Assembly: GCA_023414875.1 (NCBI GenBank)
Contig: JAEZMV010000028.1
Location: forward strand, 434,001-498,000
DNA from: Bacillota bacterium
GTDB taxonomy: Bacteria; Bacillota; Clostridia; Lachnospirales; Lachnospiraceae
Direction of reading: 5' to 3'
Length of the DNA stretch: 64,000 nt
Shown: one piece after another, positions 16,283-25,226 of the stretch
Numbering within the stretch: the stretch's first letter is position 1
How the letters are laid out: every line of letters begins with the position of its first letter
The notes under the pieces: generated by a model
The model's input: the letters and a program-made list of their open reading frames with translations, nothing else
Databases searched by the model: none
Told to the model about the DNA's origin: nothing
Position numbers and translations under genes: made by a program

Positions 16283-17101
16283 ATGCTAAAGATTGGTGAA
16301 TTTGCAATATTATCCTCGATCAGTATTAATATGTTAAGACATTACGATGAAATAGGACTTCTGCTTCCTTACCAGGTAGACAAATTCACAGGTTACCGCT
16401 ATTACAGTGAAGAACAGTTATTAATGGCAAATCGTATACAGGCCTTAAAAGCGATGGGCTTTGGTCTAAAGAATATCATAGAAGTATTGAAGCAGGGATT
16501 ACAGGCTGAGAGCTTTCGAAAGCTTTTGGAAGCAAAGGAAACCGAGAAAAGGAATGAGGTAGAGCTTCTACAAAAGCAATTAAGGCAAATAGAGAAATCA
16601 CGAAAAGAGATTGATAATAAGGAAGAGTTTACCTGTTGTATATCAATGAAGACGATACCTCAGAGAAAGGTTGTATGTCATCGTTTTGTTATTAAGGAAT
16701 TTTCAGAGGAAGGTACCTTGTGGAAGGCTCTAATAACTGAGTGTAGCAAGCAAAATGTCCAATTCGGTATTCCGGAGTACGCAATTGCGATTGAACATGT
16801 CGTTGACCTTGAAAACAATTACATAGATACAGAAATACAGCGAACGGTTGAGAAGTTTTATCAAGATACAGATACAATAAAATTTACCGAGGTACCGCCT
16901 GTTCTGGTGGCATCACTTACCTATCAAGGAGGATATAGCAGAATTAATGAGATTAATCCCTATATCGCAAAATGGATTCTGGAAAACCAGTATGAAATCT
17001 GCGGTGCTGCCTTTAATATCTATCATATTTCTCCCGAAAATGAAGAGAATGAAGATAACTTTATAACCGAGGTCTGTTTCCCGATAAAAAATCGAGAGTA
17101 G
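16283..17101 (+). CDS. MerR family regulator with GyrI-like effector-binding domain
   Basis: A 272-residue regulator. The N-terminal MerR helix-turn-helix (LKIGEFAILSSISINMLRHYDEIGLLLP, residues 2-29, with the wing FTGYRYYSEEQL) is followed by a coiled-coil dimerisation helix at about 75-110 and a C-terminal GyrI/BmrR-like ligand pocket at about 120-270. AAGGGAG precedes ATG. Such proteins bind lipophilic cations or drugs and activate efflux genes by untwisting a promoter with a long spacer. No obvious target gene follows directly; the neighbour is the BtrH-like gene. Confidence 0.85.
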   Translation: MLKIGEFAILSSISINMLRHYDEIGLLLPYQVDKFTGYRYYSEEQLLMANRIQALKAMGFGLKNIIEVLKQGLQAESFRKLLEAKETEKRNEVELLQKQLRQIEKSRKEIDNKEEFTCCISMKTIPQRKVVCHRFVIKEFSEEGTLWKALITECSKQNVQFGIPEYAIAIEHVVDLENNYIDTEIQRTVEKFYQDTDTIKFTEVPPVLVASLTYQGGYSRINEINPYIAKWILENQYEICGAAFNIYHISPENEENEDNFITEVCFPIKNRE

Positions 17102-17294
17102 GCTCTTGACTCTCGTATTATGTGAGGGTATATCCTTTCTTTGAATTACAGTGCTCAAATACAAAAATGTAAGTGTAATATGGTTGAAGAATTCGGTACT
17201 TATTATTCCGGAAAATATATCTGGAGTAAATTGTATCGGAGCTTATGTTTTTGAGTTGATCAATGTATTTATATGATAAGAAGGGAGAATAGAC

Positions 17295-18350
17295 ATGTCT
17301 ATTAAAGTAATTCAAATGCATCATAAGGTATGCGACCATACCTGTATGTGGAATGGTATTGAGGATTTGTATGAGAGAAGAACGGGGAATGAGGTTCCGG
17401 ATTACTTCTTCTTCTGTATGAGCGGGATCGGCAACTTTGCCTATTTAAAGTTTAACAGGGGCGAGGTACGGAGAATAGCAGCCTGGAACGATGGGCGTAC
17501 GAAGAAGATGTATCAGCAAATCTGCAGTACAGTTGGTTTTACTTATAAGCACATTGAGGGAAGAACTTTCGAGTACACCTTAAGAAAAGCCAAGGAAATG
17601 ATTGAATTAGACACACCTGTAGTATTGGGATGTCTGGATATGTATTACCTGGAGTATTATCCGAAATTCTATCATCAGATCCATATTCCGATCCATTACG
17701 TTCTTATGGTTGGTTACAATGAGGAGGAACAATGTATCTATGTTCAGGATTGTGGTATGTCACAGGTACAGAAGATTACTTATAAGGATCTGGAACAGGC
17801 TCTGAATATTGAAAAGACATCACTCTCTGATAAGAATACCCTTTGCCACGTTGATTTCTCGGGAGAGATTAGGCCCATCCGCAGGATTGCTGAAGAGGGA
17901 CTAAGAGCTAAGGCAGAAGCAGCCTTAAACCCACAAACCAGCTTCGCTGGAATTCCCGGAATGCGTAAACTGGCGAGGGAGATACCTAATTGGATTAATG
18001 AATTGACACCGGAAGAATATAAGGCGACACTCATGAATCTGACGGTATGCACCGGTACGGTGCCGAATTTGCCGGATAGATTACGCGGTCTTGATGGAAA
18101 AGATGATATGAAACATTGCGCGGTAAGAGACCGATTGGGAAACCTGTTAGCTAATCTCGGAAAAGAGTATCAAATGACGGGATGGGTAGAGGCAGGAGCT
18201 TTATTTCTATCAAGTGGGGAGCTTTTTCAGGACATGACAGATATCATTGTTGATTACCTTTTGGGTGAACGCAAAGATCTTCTTGCATTACCGGATATGA
18301 TTAGCAGGATTGCTGACCTGGAGGAAGAAGCTTATAAAAAACTACTATAA
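17295..18350 (+). CDS. BtrH_N / DUF4872 domain protein (cysteine-peptidase-like acyltransferase fold)
   Basis: A 351-residue protein with AAGGGAG before ATG. The N-terminal part (about 5-170) is a BtrH_N domain: HHKVCDHTCMWNGIEDLY carries a candidate catalytic Cys, and IPIHYVLMVGYNEEEQCIYVQDCG resembles the His and Asp region of C39-like peptidases. The C-terminal part (about 185-350) fits DUF4872. BtrH in butirosin synthesis transfers an acyl side chain from a carrier protein, but isolated homologues in Clostridia have no proven role. It may be an orphan tailoring or peptide-handling enzyme. A 26-bp piece of its 3' end recurs at 23135-23160. Confidence 0.75.
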   Translation: MSIKVIQMHHKVCDHTCMWNGIEDLYERRTGNEVPDYFFFCMSGIGNFAYLKFNRGEVRRIAAWNDGRTKKMYQQICSTVGFTYKHIEGRTFEYTLRKAKEMIELDTPVVLGCLDMYYLEYYPKFYHQIHIPIHYVLMVGYNEEEQCIYVQDCGMSQVQKITYKDLEQALNIEKTSLSDKNTLCHVDFSGEIRPIRRIAEEGLRAKAEAALNPQTSFAGIPGMRKLAREIPNWINELTPEEYKATLMNLTVCTGTVPNLPDRLRGLDGKDDMKHCAVRDRLGNLLANLGKEYQMTGWVEAGALFLSSGELFQDMTDIIVDYLLGERKDLLALPDMISRIADLEEEAYKKLL

Positions 18351-18397
18351 TGTACGAAGTTCATAAATTGGAATGGAGTTAGATTAGAATATTGTCG

Positions 18398-18440
18398 CCA
18401 AATGGCTGCTTGATTTTACTAAAATCAAAGCAGCCATTTG
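18398..18440 (+). terminator. hairpin terminator after the BtrH-like gene
   Basis: CAAATGGCTGCTTGATTTT (18399-18417) pairs with AAAATCAAAGCAGCCATTTG (18421-18440) with one bulged base. The stem ends in a short A/T region rather than a long T-run. The remaining sequence to 18630 is AT-rich and holds the promoter region of the next gene. Confidence 0.7.
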
Positions 18441-18630
18441 TTATCATAATATATTCTTCAAATCTTTTCTATTTGAATTTATCTATTTGTTTCTTCCTTC
18501 GCTCATTGTAAGATTTAAATTAATATTCGAAAGACTTCTTCTTAGCAGATTGTTTTTTTAAAACCGAGGTGGTAAAATATGTATTTATAAAATAAAAATA
18601 ATAAAATATGGATTAAGGAAAAGCGAATAT

Positions 18631-19323
18631 ATGAGATTGATGTTAATAGAAGATGATGAAGAATTAATTGACGCCATTGCGGTACATATAAAAAAAGAGG
18701 GCTATGAACTTGATATCTGTAGCAATGGGGAGGATGCATTTTACTATATATCGAATTATACGCATGATGTAATTATTCTGGATCGTATGCTGCCTGGAAT
18801 GGATGGTTTGACAATATGTGAAAAAATAAGGAACCAGGGTATTACCACACCAGTAATTATGGTAACCGCTTTGAATGGTCTCAATGATAGAATCAACGGT
18901 TTGGATGGAGGAGCAGATGATTATCTGGTGAAACCCTTTGCAATAGAGGAGCTTTTGGCGAGAATAAGAGCTCTTCTACGAAGACCTAGAAGTATTGAGA
19001 ATAGCTCCGTCCTGGTTTATGGCGATATAGAACTGAATGTAGATACCTGTATCGTAACCTGCAGTAATAATAATATATCATTATCAAAAAGAGAAGGTGC
19101 ACTTTTGGAGTTTTTTCTCCTTCATAAAGAACAGATATTAACAAGAGAGCAAATACTTAACCGGGTCTGGGGGCTTGATACCTTTGTTGAGGATGGCAAT
19201 ATTGATAATTACATCTTTTTTTTAAGAAGAAGATTAAAGGCTGTAAATTCTATTGTGAGTATCAAGACAATCTATGGGATTGGCTACCGTTTGGAGATCA
19301 ATGCATATGCTAAAATCAATTAG
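18631..19323 (+). CDS. OmpR/PhoB family response regulator
   Basis: A 230-residue regulator. The receiver domain (1-118) has acidic residues EDDEE at 7-11, the phospho-acceptor Asp in VIILDRMLPGMDG near 51, Thr in VTALNG near 79 and Lys in LVKPFAIEELLARI near 101. The C-terminal winged helix (about 128-225) ends in KTIYGIGYRLE. The kinase gene overlaps its 3' end. It probably controls the adjacent lipoprotein gene or an unlinked target. Confidence 0.9.
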   Translation: MRLMLIEDDEELIDAIAVHIKKEGYELDICSNGEDAFYYISNYTHDVIILDRMLPGMDGLTICEKIRNQGITTPVIMVTALNGLNDRINGLDGGADDYLVKPFAIEELLARIRALLRRPRSIENSSVLVYGDIELNVDTCIVTCSNNNISLSKREGALLEFFLLHKEQILTREQILNRVWGLDTFVEDGNIDNYIFFLRRRLKAVNSIVSIKTIYGIGYRLEINAYAKIN

Positions 19324-20629
19324 ATATAAATTAATTCTTCTATATACCTGCTCCACAGGTTGTATTCTGACGGCGGTTATAGTGTTTGCTATGATTGTAA
19401 TGGAGCAGCAGATGCTAAGAAGTAAATTGGATGCCTTTCAAAATTGTTATTTAACCATAAATCAGAATATAGAGACGAGTAATGAAGTTAGTAATCTTTG
19501 GATGGCTGAGATGGAAACAAAAAATAAACTCATTATACATATTGAAGAAAACTCAATTCCGTTTTTATATCAAGGTGCCTGGAAGGCGCCGACGGATCGA
19601 TTAATTCTCATTAATAAAGTTAAGGAGCTTGCGGAAAAAGATAATGTATATGCAAACCTACGACCGATTTCCACGAGCAGGATGCAAAGTAAGGTATATC
19701 AAATTAAAGGTAACCATGGAGATCGATATTTAGGTGAGTTATTTGTTTTAGCAACACCGAATGGTTTTCGAAGCGCTGTAGTACTTCAAGATAATACCGA
19801 TAAGAATCGTAAGGTTTTAGAGCAAAGACTATTTTTCTTGTTAATGAATCTCTTAGGGATTACAGCTTTATTTTTAGTAAGCCGATGGGTCGTAGGTAAA
19901 TCCTTGAAACCGGTGGAAGAGAGTAGAAAACGACAAACGGAATTTATAGCAGCAGCATCTCATGAATTAAAATCTCCACTTGCTGTCATACGTGCCAATG
20001 CCTCGGCTATTATAATAGAGAAGGAGAGAGCAGAGCATTTCATAACCGGAATAGATAAGGAGTGTAAGCGATTATCAGATTTAATAGAGGACATGCTTTT
20101 ATTAGCATCAGCGGATGCAAAAAGCTGGCATATGATGAATGAAGTCATAGATATGGATAGGTTGCTAATAGAAACCTATGATACGTTTTATCCGTTTTGT
20201 AAGGAAAATGGAAAAGAGCTTAGATTATTGCTGCCGGAAGCGTTGCTCCCGAATATAGAAGGGGATACTTTACGTGTCAAGCAGATTTTGGCAGCTCTTA
20301 TCGATAATGCGGTAACCTATTCAAAGGAGGAGGATACAATTATCTTAAGGGCGTATGTTAAGAAGAATTATTTAAATATTGAGGTAGAGGATCACGGTCC
20401 AGGAATTGAACAAGAGAATAAGAATGAGATATTTGAGAGATTTTACCGTGAGGATATGTCAAGAAAGGATAAGAAACATTATGGTCTTGGTCTAAGCATA
20501 GCAAAAGAACTGGTGGATCTTCAGGAAGGCGATATTGCTGTAAAGGATACACAAGGAGGCGGTGCGACATTTATCATTTCGTTCCCTATTCTTAAAGCAG
20601 ACGGGCAAATTATGAAAATAAGCAAATAA
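19301..20629 (+). CDS. membrane sensor histidine kinase
   Basis: A 442-residue kinase if started at ATG 19301 (GGAG at 19293-19296); ATG 19307 is an equal candidate. It overlaps the response regulator gene by 23 bp. A transmembrane segment at about 6-30, an extracellular sensor loop, a second segment near 175-195, a HisKA helix with FIAAASHELKSPLAVIRA (phospho-His) and a catalytic domain with DNAVTYS, DHGPGIEQ and KKHYGLGLSIAKEL are visible. The external ligand is unknown. The next gene encodes a large lipoprotein that might present or sense a ligand for it. Confidence 0.88.
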   Translation: MHMLKSIRYKLILLYTCSTGCILTAVIVFAMIVMEQQMLRSKLDAFQNCYLTINQNIETSNEVSNLWMAEMETKNKLIIHIEENSIPFLYQGAWKAPTDRLILINKVKELAEKDNVYANLRPISTSRMQSKVYQIKGNHGDRYLGELFVLATPNGFRSAVVLQDNTDKNRKVLEQRLFFLLMNLLGITALFLVSRWVVGKSLKPVEESRKRQTEFIAAASHELKSPLAVIRANASAIIIEKERAEHFITGIDKECKRLSDLIEDMLLLASADAKSWHMMNEVIDMDRLLIETYDTFYPFCKENGKELRLLLPEALLPNIEGDTLRVKQILAALIDNAVTYSKEEDTIILRAYVKKNYLNIEVEDHGPGIEQENKNEIFERFYREDMSRKDKKHYGLGLSIAKELVDLQEGDIAVKDTQGGGATFIISFPILKADGQIMKISK

Positions 20630-20642
20630 TTAGATTTATTAG

Positions 20643-20690
20643 CCAAGCCATTTACAGCTACAGCTGTATATGGTTTGGTTTCTTATTATT
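20643..20690 (+). terminator. hairpin terminator after the histidine kinase gene
   Basis: CCAAGCCATTTACAGCT (20643-20659) pairs with ACAGCTGTATATGGTTTGG with small mismatches, and TTTCTTATTATT follows. It separates the two-component system from the lipoprotein gene, which must have its own promoter or receive read-through. Confidence 0.65.
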
Positions 20691-20770
20691 TAAAGAATCT
20701 TTAAAGAATTGTGTGATATTCTCTAGTTAAAGATATAAAGGATAATCGAATTAAGACTGGAGGAATTGAA

Positions 20771-23047
20771 ATGAAGAAAGCAACAGCACTATTAATGATT
20801 TTTATCTTGGTAGTATTAGGTCTGCAAGGCTGTAGCAGTAAAAAAGGAAAAAACGATAATATACAGAAGTCTGACAATCAACAATCAGAACAGGAGAACT
20901 ATGGTAATCAATCTGATAATTTATCTAAGGGAAGTAAAATGGGAAGATATATTGAGAAGAATATAAGCTTACCTGAATTGTCTTCCGGAGAAAAAGTGAT
21001 TGAGGTGTTACAAAATACCGATCAGCAGATTGAATTATACACCTTTCATTCAAAAGGGGCTAGTAAATTCCAATGTTATCGATGGAAGGAGGATGAAACC
21101 TGGGAAATTAGTACTCCAGGCTGGTTAAACTCCATAAGTTCTTTATCAAATAACATTCTAATAACTGATATGTGTTACAGTCAAAACGGAAATTGTTATA
21201 TTGTCTATATTGATTATGGCAATGCTGCTAGATCCCATATCTTTATGACAGACGATGGTGGGCAAACGCAAAAGGAGATAACGATACCTTATTTAACCGA
21301 AAAAGTAGAAGATACGAAAGGAGAATACTATCCCAACATAATGAAAATTGGGGTTCTAGAAAATGGCAATCTTGTTTTATACGATCAGTGGAATGAGACA
21401 TCGTTACTGATATTCTCGCCGGAAGGTGAAATGATAGACAAGGTTAAAATTAATGGCGATCAAAGCTATACGACCACAGGCAATCTTCTTATTACCGCAT
21501 CAGAGGATCTAAAAGGTATTATGTATTATAATACACAATCAAATCAGAGCGAAAATATAGTTGATTATGACATCGCTAATAATAAAATGGCTTATACAGC
21601 AAAAGCCGACGGAACTTTATTGATTGGGGATTCTAGGGGGATTCATCGTTTGGCAAAGGAGGGTACCTTATGGGAAACTACGGTAGATGGAGCCCTTAAT
21701 TCGATGAGTATGCCTTCTTTATTGTTTGCTTCACTTTTTACCCTGGAAGGAGATCAAGAGGAATATTATTCGGTTTATAAGGACCGAGATAATGGGATAC
21801 AAATAAAACATTATATCTTTGATAAAAATGTAGCATCAGTTCCTGAAAATGAAATTACTGTATATTCCTTAATAGAGAACAATACCATACGTCAGGCAAT
21901 TTCCTTATATCAGGCCGAGCATGATGATACGAAGATAAATTACATAGTAGCAATGGGAGATGATCAGAGTAATACCTCAGATTATATCCGAGCTTTAAGC
22001 ACGGAATTACTATCCGGGAACGGTGCTGATATACTTGTGCTAGATGGATTGCCGGTGGAAGCCTATATTGAAAAAGGGGTATTGGTTGATATATCGGACA
22101 CAATTCTTCCACTCATAGAAAATGATGAACTCCTATCCAATATTATCGGTAGCTATCAGGAGGAGGGGATTATTTATCGTCTTCCAACCCGCTTTTCCAT
22201 TCCTTTGATCATGGGAAAGGAAGACGCCATCAATGCTGTCTCTGATATTGAAAATATTACTAAGTTTATCATGCAAGATAGTGAGCCATTTATGAGTTCA
22301 ACTACTTATCAAAAGCTTCTTGCAGATTATTTAGCTATCTATTCTAATGATATTATTAATAACGGAGAGCTTAATGCAGTGGGCTTAGAAAAGTTTTTAG
22401 AAAATCTTAAAATAATAGCAGATAATATACAGGCAACGGAATATGAACAGACTGGTGAAGCAGGAGACTTCCGTGTAAACCCATATTTATACTACGAGGA
22501 TCTGTTTCAAGGAAATATCTTATCCTTATTGGACAGCAAAAGCTCTGCTATGGTACAAATTAATAATCTAATAGATACCGTACTGCTAATATCAATCAAT
22601 AAAAACTACTCTTACCCATACTCCTCGATCAATCAGAGCTTTATTCCGAATGGGGTCATTGGCCTGAATAATGCCTCAAAGGAAAAGGATTTAGCGAAAA
22701 ACTTTATTCAATTTTTGTTTAGTACAAAGGTACAGAATTACAACCTATATGACGGTTTTCCTGTAAACCAAAATTCTATAAATAAATGGATGGAGAAAGA
22801 GGATGATGGCTTTGGTCTTACTGTTAGTGATAAGGATGGAACAATGATCAACGCTAACTGGCCCTCAAAGGAAGAAAAGAATGATATACTCAAGGTAATA
22901 CAAGATGTGAGAGTACCTATTGAGGTCAGTAAGGATTTGACTAGTATGATAATGGAAGAGTCAATACCGTATCTGTCTGGAGAAGTTGATATTGATCAGG
23001 TAATAAATACATTAAAATCCAAGATAGATATTTATCTATCGGAATAA
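20771..23047 (+). CDS. large lipoprotein: propeller-like N-half plus extracellular solute-binding C-half
   Basis: A 758-residue lipoprotein (lipobox GLQGC near residue 18, GGAGG upstream). The N-terminal half (about 60-345) has repeated strand blocks, including SHIFMTDDGGQTQKEITIP, which is like a BNR/sortilin Asp-box, so a beta-propeller is likely. From about 355 the sequence NEITVYSLIENNTIRQAIS starts a family 1-type solute-binding domain with NGADILVLDGLPVEAYIEKG and a C-terminal SKEKDLAKNFIQFLFS segment. The usual permease genes of such binding proteins are absent. Next to a two-component system, it may serve as a surface sensor. The function is not established. Confidence 0.65.
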   Translation: MKKATALLMIFILVVLGLQGCSSKKGKNDNIQKSDNQQSEQENYGNQSDNLSKGSKMGRYIEKNISLPELSSGEKVIEVLQNTDQQIELYTFHSKGASKFQCYRWKEDETWEISTPGWLNSISSLSNNILITDMCYSQNGNCYIVYIDYGNAARSHIFMTDDGGQTQKEITIPYLTEKVEDTKGEYYPNIMKIGVLENGNLVLYDQWNETSLLIFSPEGEMIDKVKINGDQSYTTTGNLLITASEDLKGIMYYNTQSNQSENIVDYDIANNKMAYTAKADGTLLIGDSRGIHRLAKEGTLWETTVDGALNSMSMPSLLFASLFTLEGDQEEYYSVYKDRDNGIQIKHYIFDKNVASVPENEITVYSLIENNTIRQAISLYQAEHDDTKINYIVAMGDDQSNTSDYIRALSTELLSGNGADILVLDGLPVEAYIEKGVLVDISDTILPLIENDELLSNIIGSYQEEGIIYRLPTRFSIPLIMGKEDAINAVSDIENITKFIMQDSEPFMSSTTYQKLLADYLAIYSNDIINNGELNAVGLEKFLENLKIIADNIQATEYEQTGEAGDFRVNPYLYYEDLFQGNILSLLDSKSSAMVQINNLIDTVLLISINKNYSYPYSSINQSFIPNGVIGLNNASKEKDLAKNFIQFLFSTKVQNYNLYDGFPVNQNSINKWMEKEDDGFGLTVSDKDGTMINANWPSKEEKNDILKVIQDVRVPIEVSKDLTSMIMEESIPYLSGEVDIDQVINTLKSKIDIYLSE

Positions 23048-23210
23048 ATCTGAAGGGGAGAATGATGGAAGGGCTCATAGGTATTTTGTTATCATATGAA
23101 ACGATAATAATTGATTTTAATAAAGTGAGCTTTGCCGGATATGATTAGCAGGATTGCTGATTTGTAGACATCTGGGTGAATGGTGAGAACTAGATAGATA
23201 ACATGTGAAA
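23048..23210. other. intergenic region with a 26-bp remnant of the BtrH-like gene
   Basis: Bases 23135-23160 are identical to 18291-18316, the 3' part of the BtrH-like gene, and the surrounding codons still read ALPDMISRIADL before a TAG at 23164-23166. No start or further similarity is seen. The most likely origin is a decayed duplicate. Confidence 0.6.
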
Positions 23211-23254
23211 GATAGAAAAGGCATGACTAAAGTCATAGCCTTTTCTATCTTTTG
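23211..23254 (+). terminator. strong hairpin terminator
   Basis: GATAGAAAAGGC (23211-23222) pairs perfectly with GCCTTTTCTATC (23238-23249), and ATGACT/AGTCAT continue the stem inside. TTTT follows. It lies inside the longest possible reading frame of the next gene, which shows that the long N-terminus is not coding. Confidence 0.8.
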
Positions 23255-23258
23255 GCAC

Positions 23259-23287
23259 TTAATGGTAATATTTTTTGTTGCTATACT
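23259..23287 (+). promoter_or_regulatory. possible promoter of the ABC-2 exporter operon
   Basis: TTAATG (23259-23264), a 17-bp spacer and TATACT (23282-23287) lie between the terminator and the GGAGGG ribosome binding site. The -35 match is poor. Confidence 0.35.
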
Positions 23288-23339
23288 AAGAACAGTGATA
23301 GAAGAAAGATATCAGCATCAAAAAATGGAGGGTAATCAA

Positions 23340-24113
23340 TTGAGTGATATAGTTTTGAAATTAGAAGGCCTTACAAAGAAGTATGATAACAAACCTGTAG
23401 TGGATCATATTTCTCTGGAGATTAGAAAAGGTGAGATTTTTGGACTTCTTGGTCCAAACGGTGCCGGGAAAAGTACTACTATGAATATGGTGTGCTCCCT
23501 TGTTAAGCCCACAGCAGGTAAAGTGGAATTATTTGGATATGACACCAAGACGGACATGAATAAGGTTAAGCTTAAGATTGGATATATTCCTCAGGAGATC
23601 GCGGTACATGGAAACCTGAAGGCCTGGGAGAATGTAGAATTATTTACCTCCCTTTATGGGATTAAAGGGGAGAAATTAAAAAAAGCAGTAACTGAATCCT
23701 TAGAGTTTGTAGGTCTTGAAGATAAAAGAAACGGATTTGCTAAAACGTTTTCTGGAGGTATGAAACGAAGATTAAACATTGCATGTGCCATTGGACATAA
23801 GCCGGAGCTGTTAATCTTTGATGAACCAACGGTAGGTATCGATCCGCAATCCAGAAATTTTATCCTAGATAAAATCAAATATGCCAACAAGCAGGGCACG
23901 ACAATTATATATACCAGCCATTATATGGAGGAGATTGAGGCTATCTGTACGAGAATTGCGATTATGGATAACGGTAAAATCATAGCTATCGGTACAAAGG
24001 AAGAACTGGTTGAGATGATAACTTCAGATAAGGAATCAAGTATGACGCTTGAGGAGGTGTTTTTAACGCTCACAGGTAAAAAGCTAAGGGATTATGCAGA
24101 GGGGGAGATGTAG
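23340..24113 (+). CDS. ABC-2 exporter ATP-binding protein
   Basis: A 257-residue ATPase begun at TTG 23340, which follows GGAGGG by seven bases. A longer frame from 23205 would translate a terminator hairpin and the promoter. Visible motifs are Walker A LLGPNGAGKSTT, signature TFSGGMKRRLNIACAIGH, Walker B LLIFDEPTVGIDPQ and the switch His in YTSHYMEEIEAI. This is the drug/antibiotic/lipid exporter subtype (CcmA/NodI-like). It works with the two permeases at 24116 and 25227 and is controlled in all likelihood by the two-component system at 26576-28532. The arrangement is like LnrLMN-type resistance exporters. Confidence 0.88.
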   Translation: MSDIVLKLEGLTKKYDNKPVVDHISLEIRKGEIFGLLGPNGAGKSTTMNMVCSLVKPTAGKVELFGYDTKTDMNKVKLKIGYIPQEIAVHGNLKAWENVELFTSLYGIKGEKLKKAVTESLEFVGLEDKRNGFAKTFSGGMKRRLNIACAIGHKPELLIFDEPTVGIDPQSRNFILDKIKYANKQGTTIIYTSHYMEEIEAICTRIAIMDNGKIIAIGTKEELVEMITSDKESSMTLEEVFLTLTGKKLRDYAEGEM

Positions 24114-24115
24114 CT

Positions 24116-25225
24116 ATGCCATTGATTTTGATCAAAAACAATCTAAAGCTTATGCTGCGGAGTAAATGGGTTTTAGTGATCATGATAGTTCTTCCCTTGA
24201 TTACCATTGCGCTGTTAGCGAACGCGTTCCATGATATGCTGGAGACCGTTCAAGAAATTGATGAATTTGAGGTGGGATACCGTATCAGTGAAGATAGTAT
24301 TCATAAGGATATGCTTCCGGAACTTAAGGAAATCTGCAAAGATAACAGTATCATATTGCTGGAGTATCCGCAGGGCGATATTACTAAGCTGCTGCAGAAT
24401 GAAACGGTAGCAGTTTTCGTTGATATTGAGAAGGATTCCTACCGGATGTATCAATCGAATGATAAAATGACAGAAAGTGCGATTACAAAAAGTATCCTTT
24501 CCGGATTTTTTTATCAGATAAATGAAACTATGACAGCTCTATCCTATGGGACTGAATTAACGGTAGGAGAAACTCCCTCACTAAGTGCTTCCTATGTTAC
24601 AAGAGAGGTGTTGAATACGGAGCCGATTCCGAACTCTACGGACTATTACGGAATTATTTATATTGTATATTTTGCATGGTGCGGAATGATCTCTTTGGTA
24701 TCCGTTATATCCAGTGAACGAAGGAGTGCGATACCAACAAGAATGCGTGTTTCACATATGCCCAAAATAAATCATTATCTTGGTAAATTAATTCCCTGTT
24801 CGCTGGCAATCTTTATTGAGGTATGTACCGCATGGATATTATCGGTGGTTTTATATGATATCCATTGGGGGAATATCGGGTTATCTTTTTTAGCAATCGT
24901 GTTAATATCTATAGGAGCATCTGCTTTTGGAATTTTATTATTTCAGCTTTTTAACAATGTCGCTATCAGTATTGTAGTTGGTTTTATTATCAACTGGATT
25001 ACAGGGTTCTTCGGTGGCTCTTTCCAGACTTATATGTATGCCAATTTACCAATGAATTTGGTGAGGCTTTCGCCACTCTATCATATTAATCGTATGCTTG
25101 TAGAATTTTCTACCAAGGGCTATAGTGATTATACCGATACCGGCATGGGATTTCTTGTGGGTATCATTGTAGTTTGTACAATAGGCGGCGTACTGCTAAT
25201 GAATCGAAGGATGGAGGAGCATTGA
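24116..25225 (+). CDS. ABC-2 type permease, first subunit
   Basis: A 369-residue membrane protein that starts two bases after the ATPase stop. One N-terminal transmembrane segment (about 15-40) and a large external domain (about 45-175) precede five C-terminal membrane segments (about 180-365), the ABC2_membrane_3 layout. The Ser-Glu-Arg cytoplasmic loop (SVISSERRSAIPTRM) matches the coupling helix of this family. It likely pairs with the next permease as a heterodimer. Confidence 0.85.
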   Translation: MPLILIKNNLKLMLRSKWVLVIMIVLPLITIALLANAFHDMLETVQEIDEFEVGYRISEDSIHKDMLPELKEICKDNSIILLEYPQGDITKLLQNETVAVFVDIEKDSYRMYQSNDKMTESAITKSILSGFFYQINETMTALSYGTELTVGETPSLSASYVTREVLNTEPIPNSTDYYGIIYIVYFAWCGMISLVSVISSERRSAIPTRMRVSHMPKINHYLGKLIPCSLAIFIEVCTAWILSVVLYDIHWGNIGLSFLAIVLISIGASAFGILLFQLFNNVAISIVVGFIINWITGFFGGSFQTYMYANLPMNLVRLSPLYHINRMLVEFSTKGYSDYTDTGMGFLVGIIVVCTIGGVLLMNRRMEEH

Positions 25226-25226
25226 C

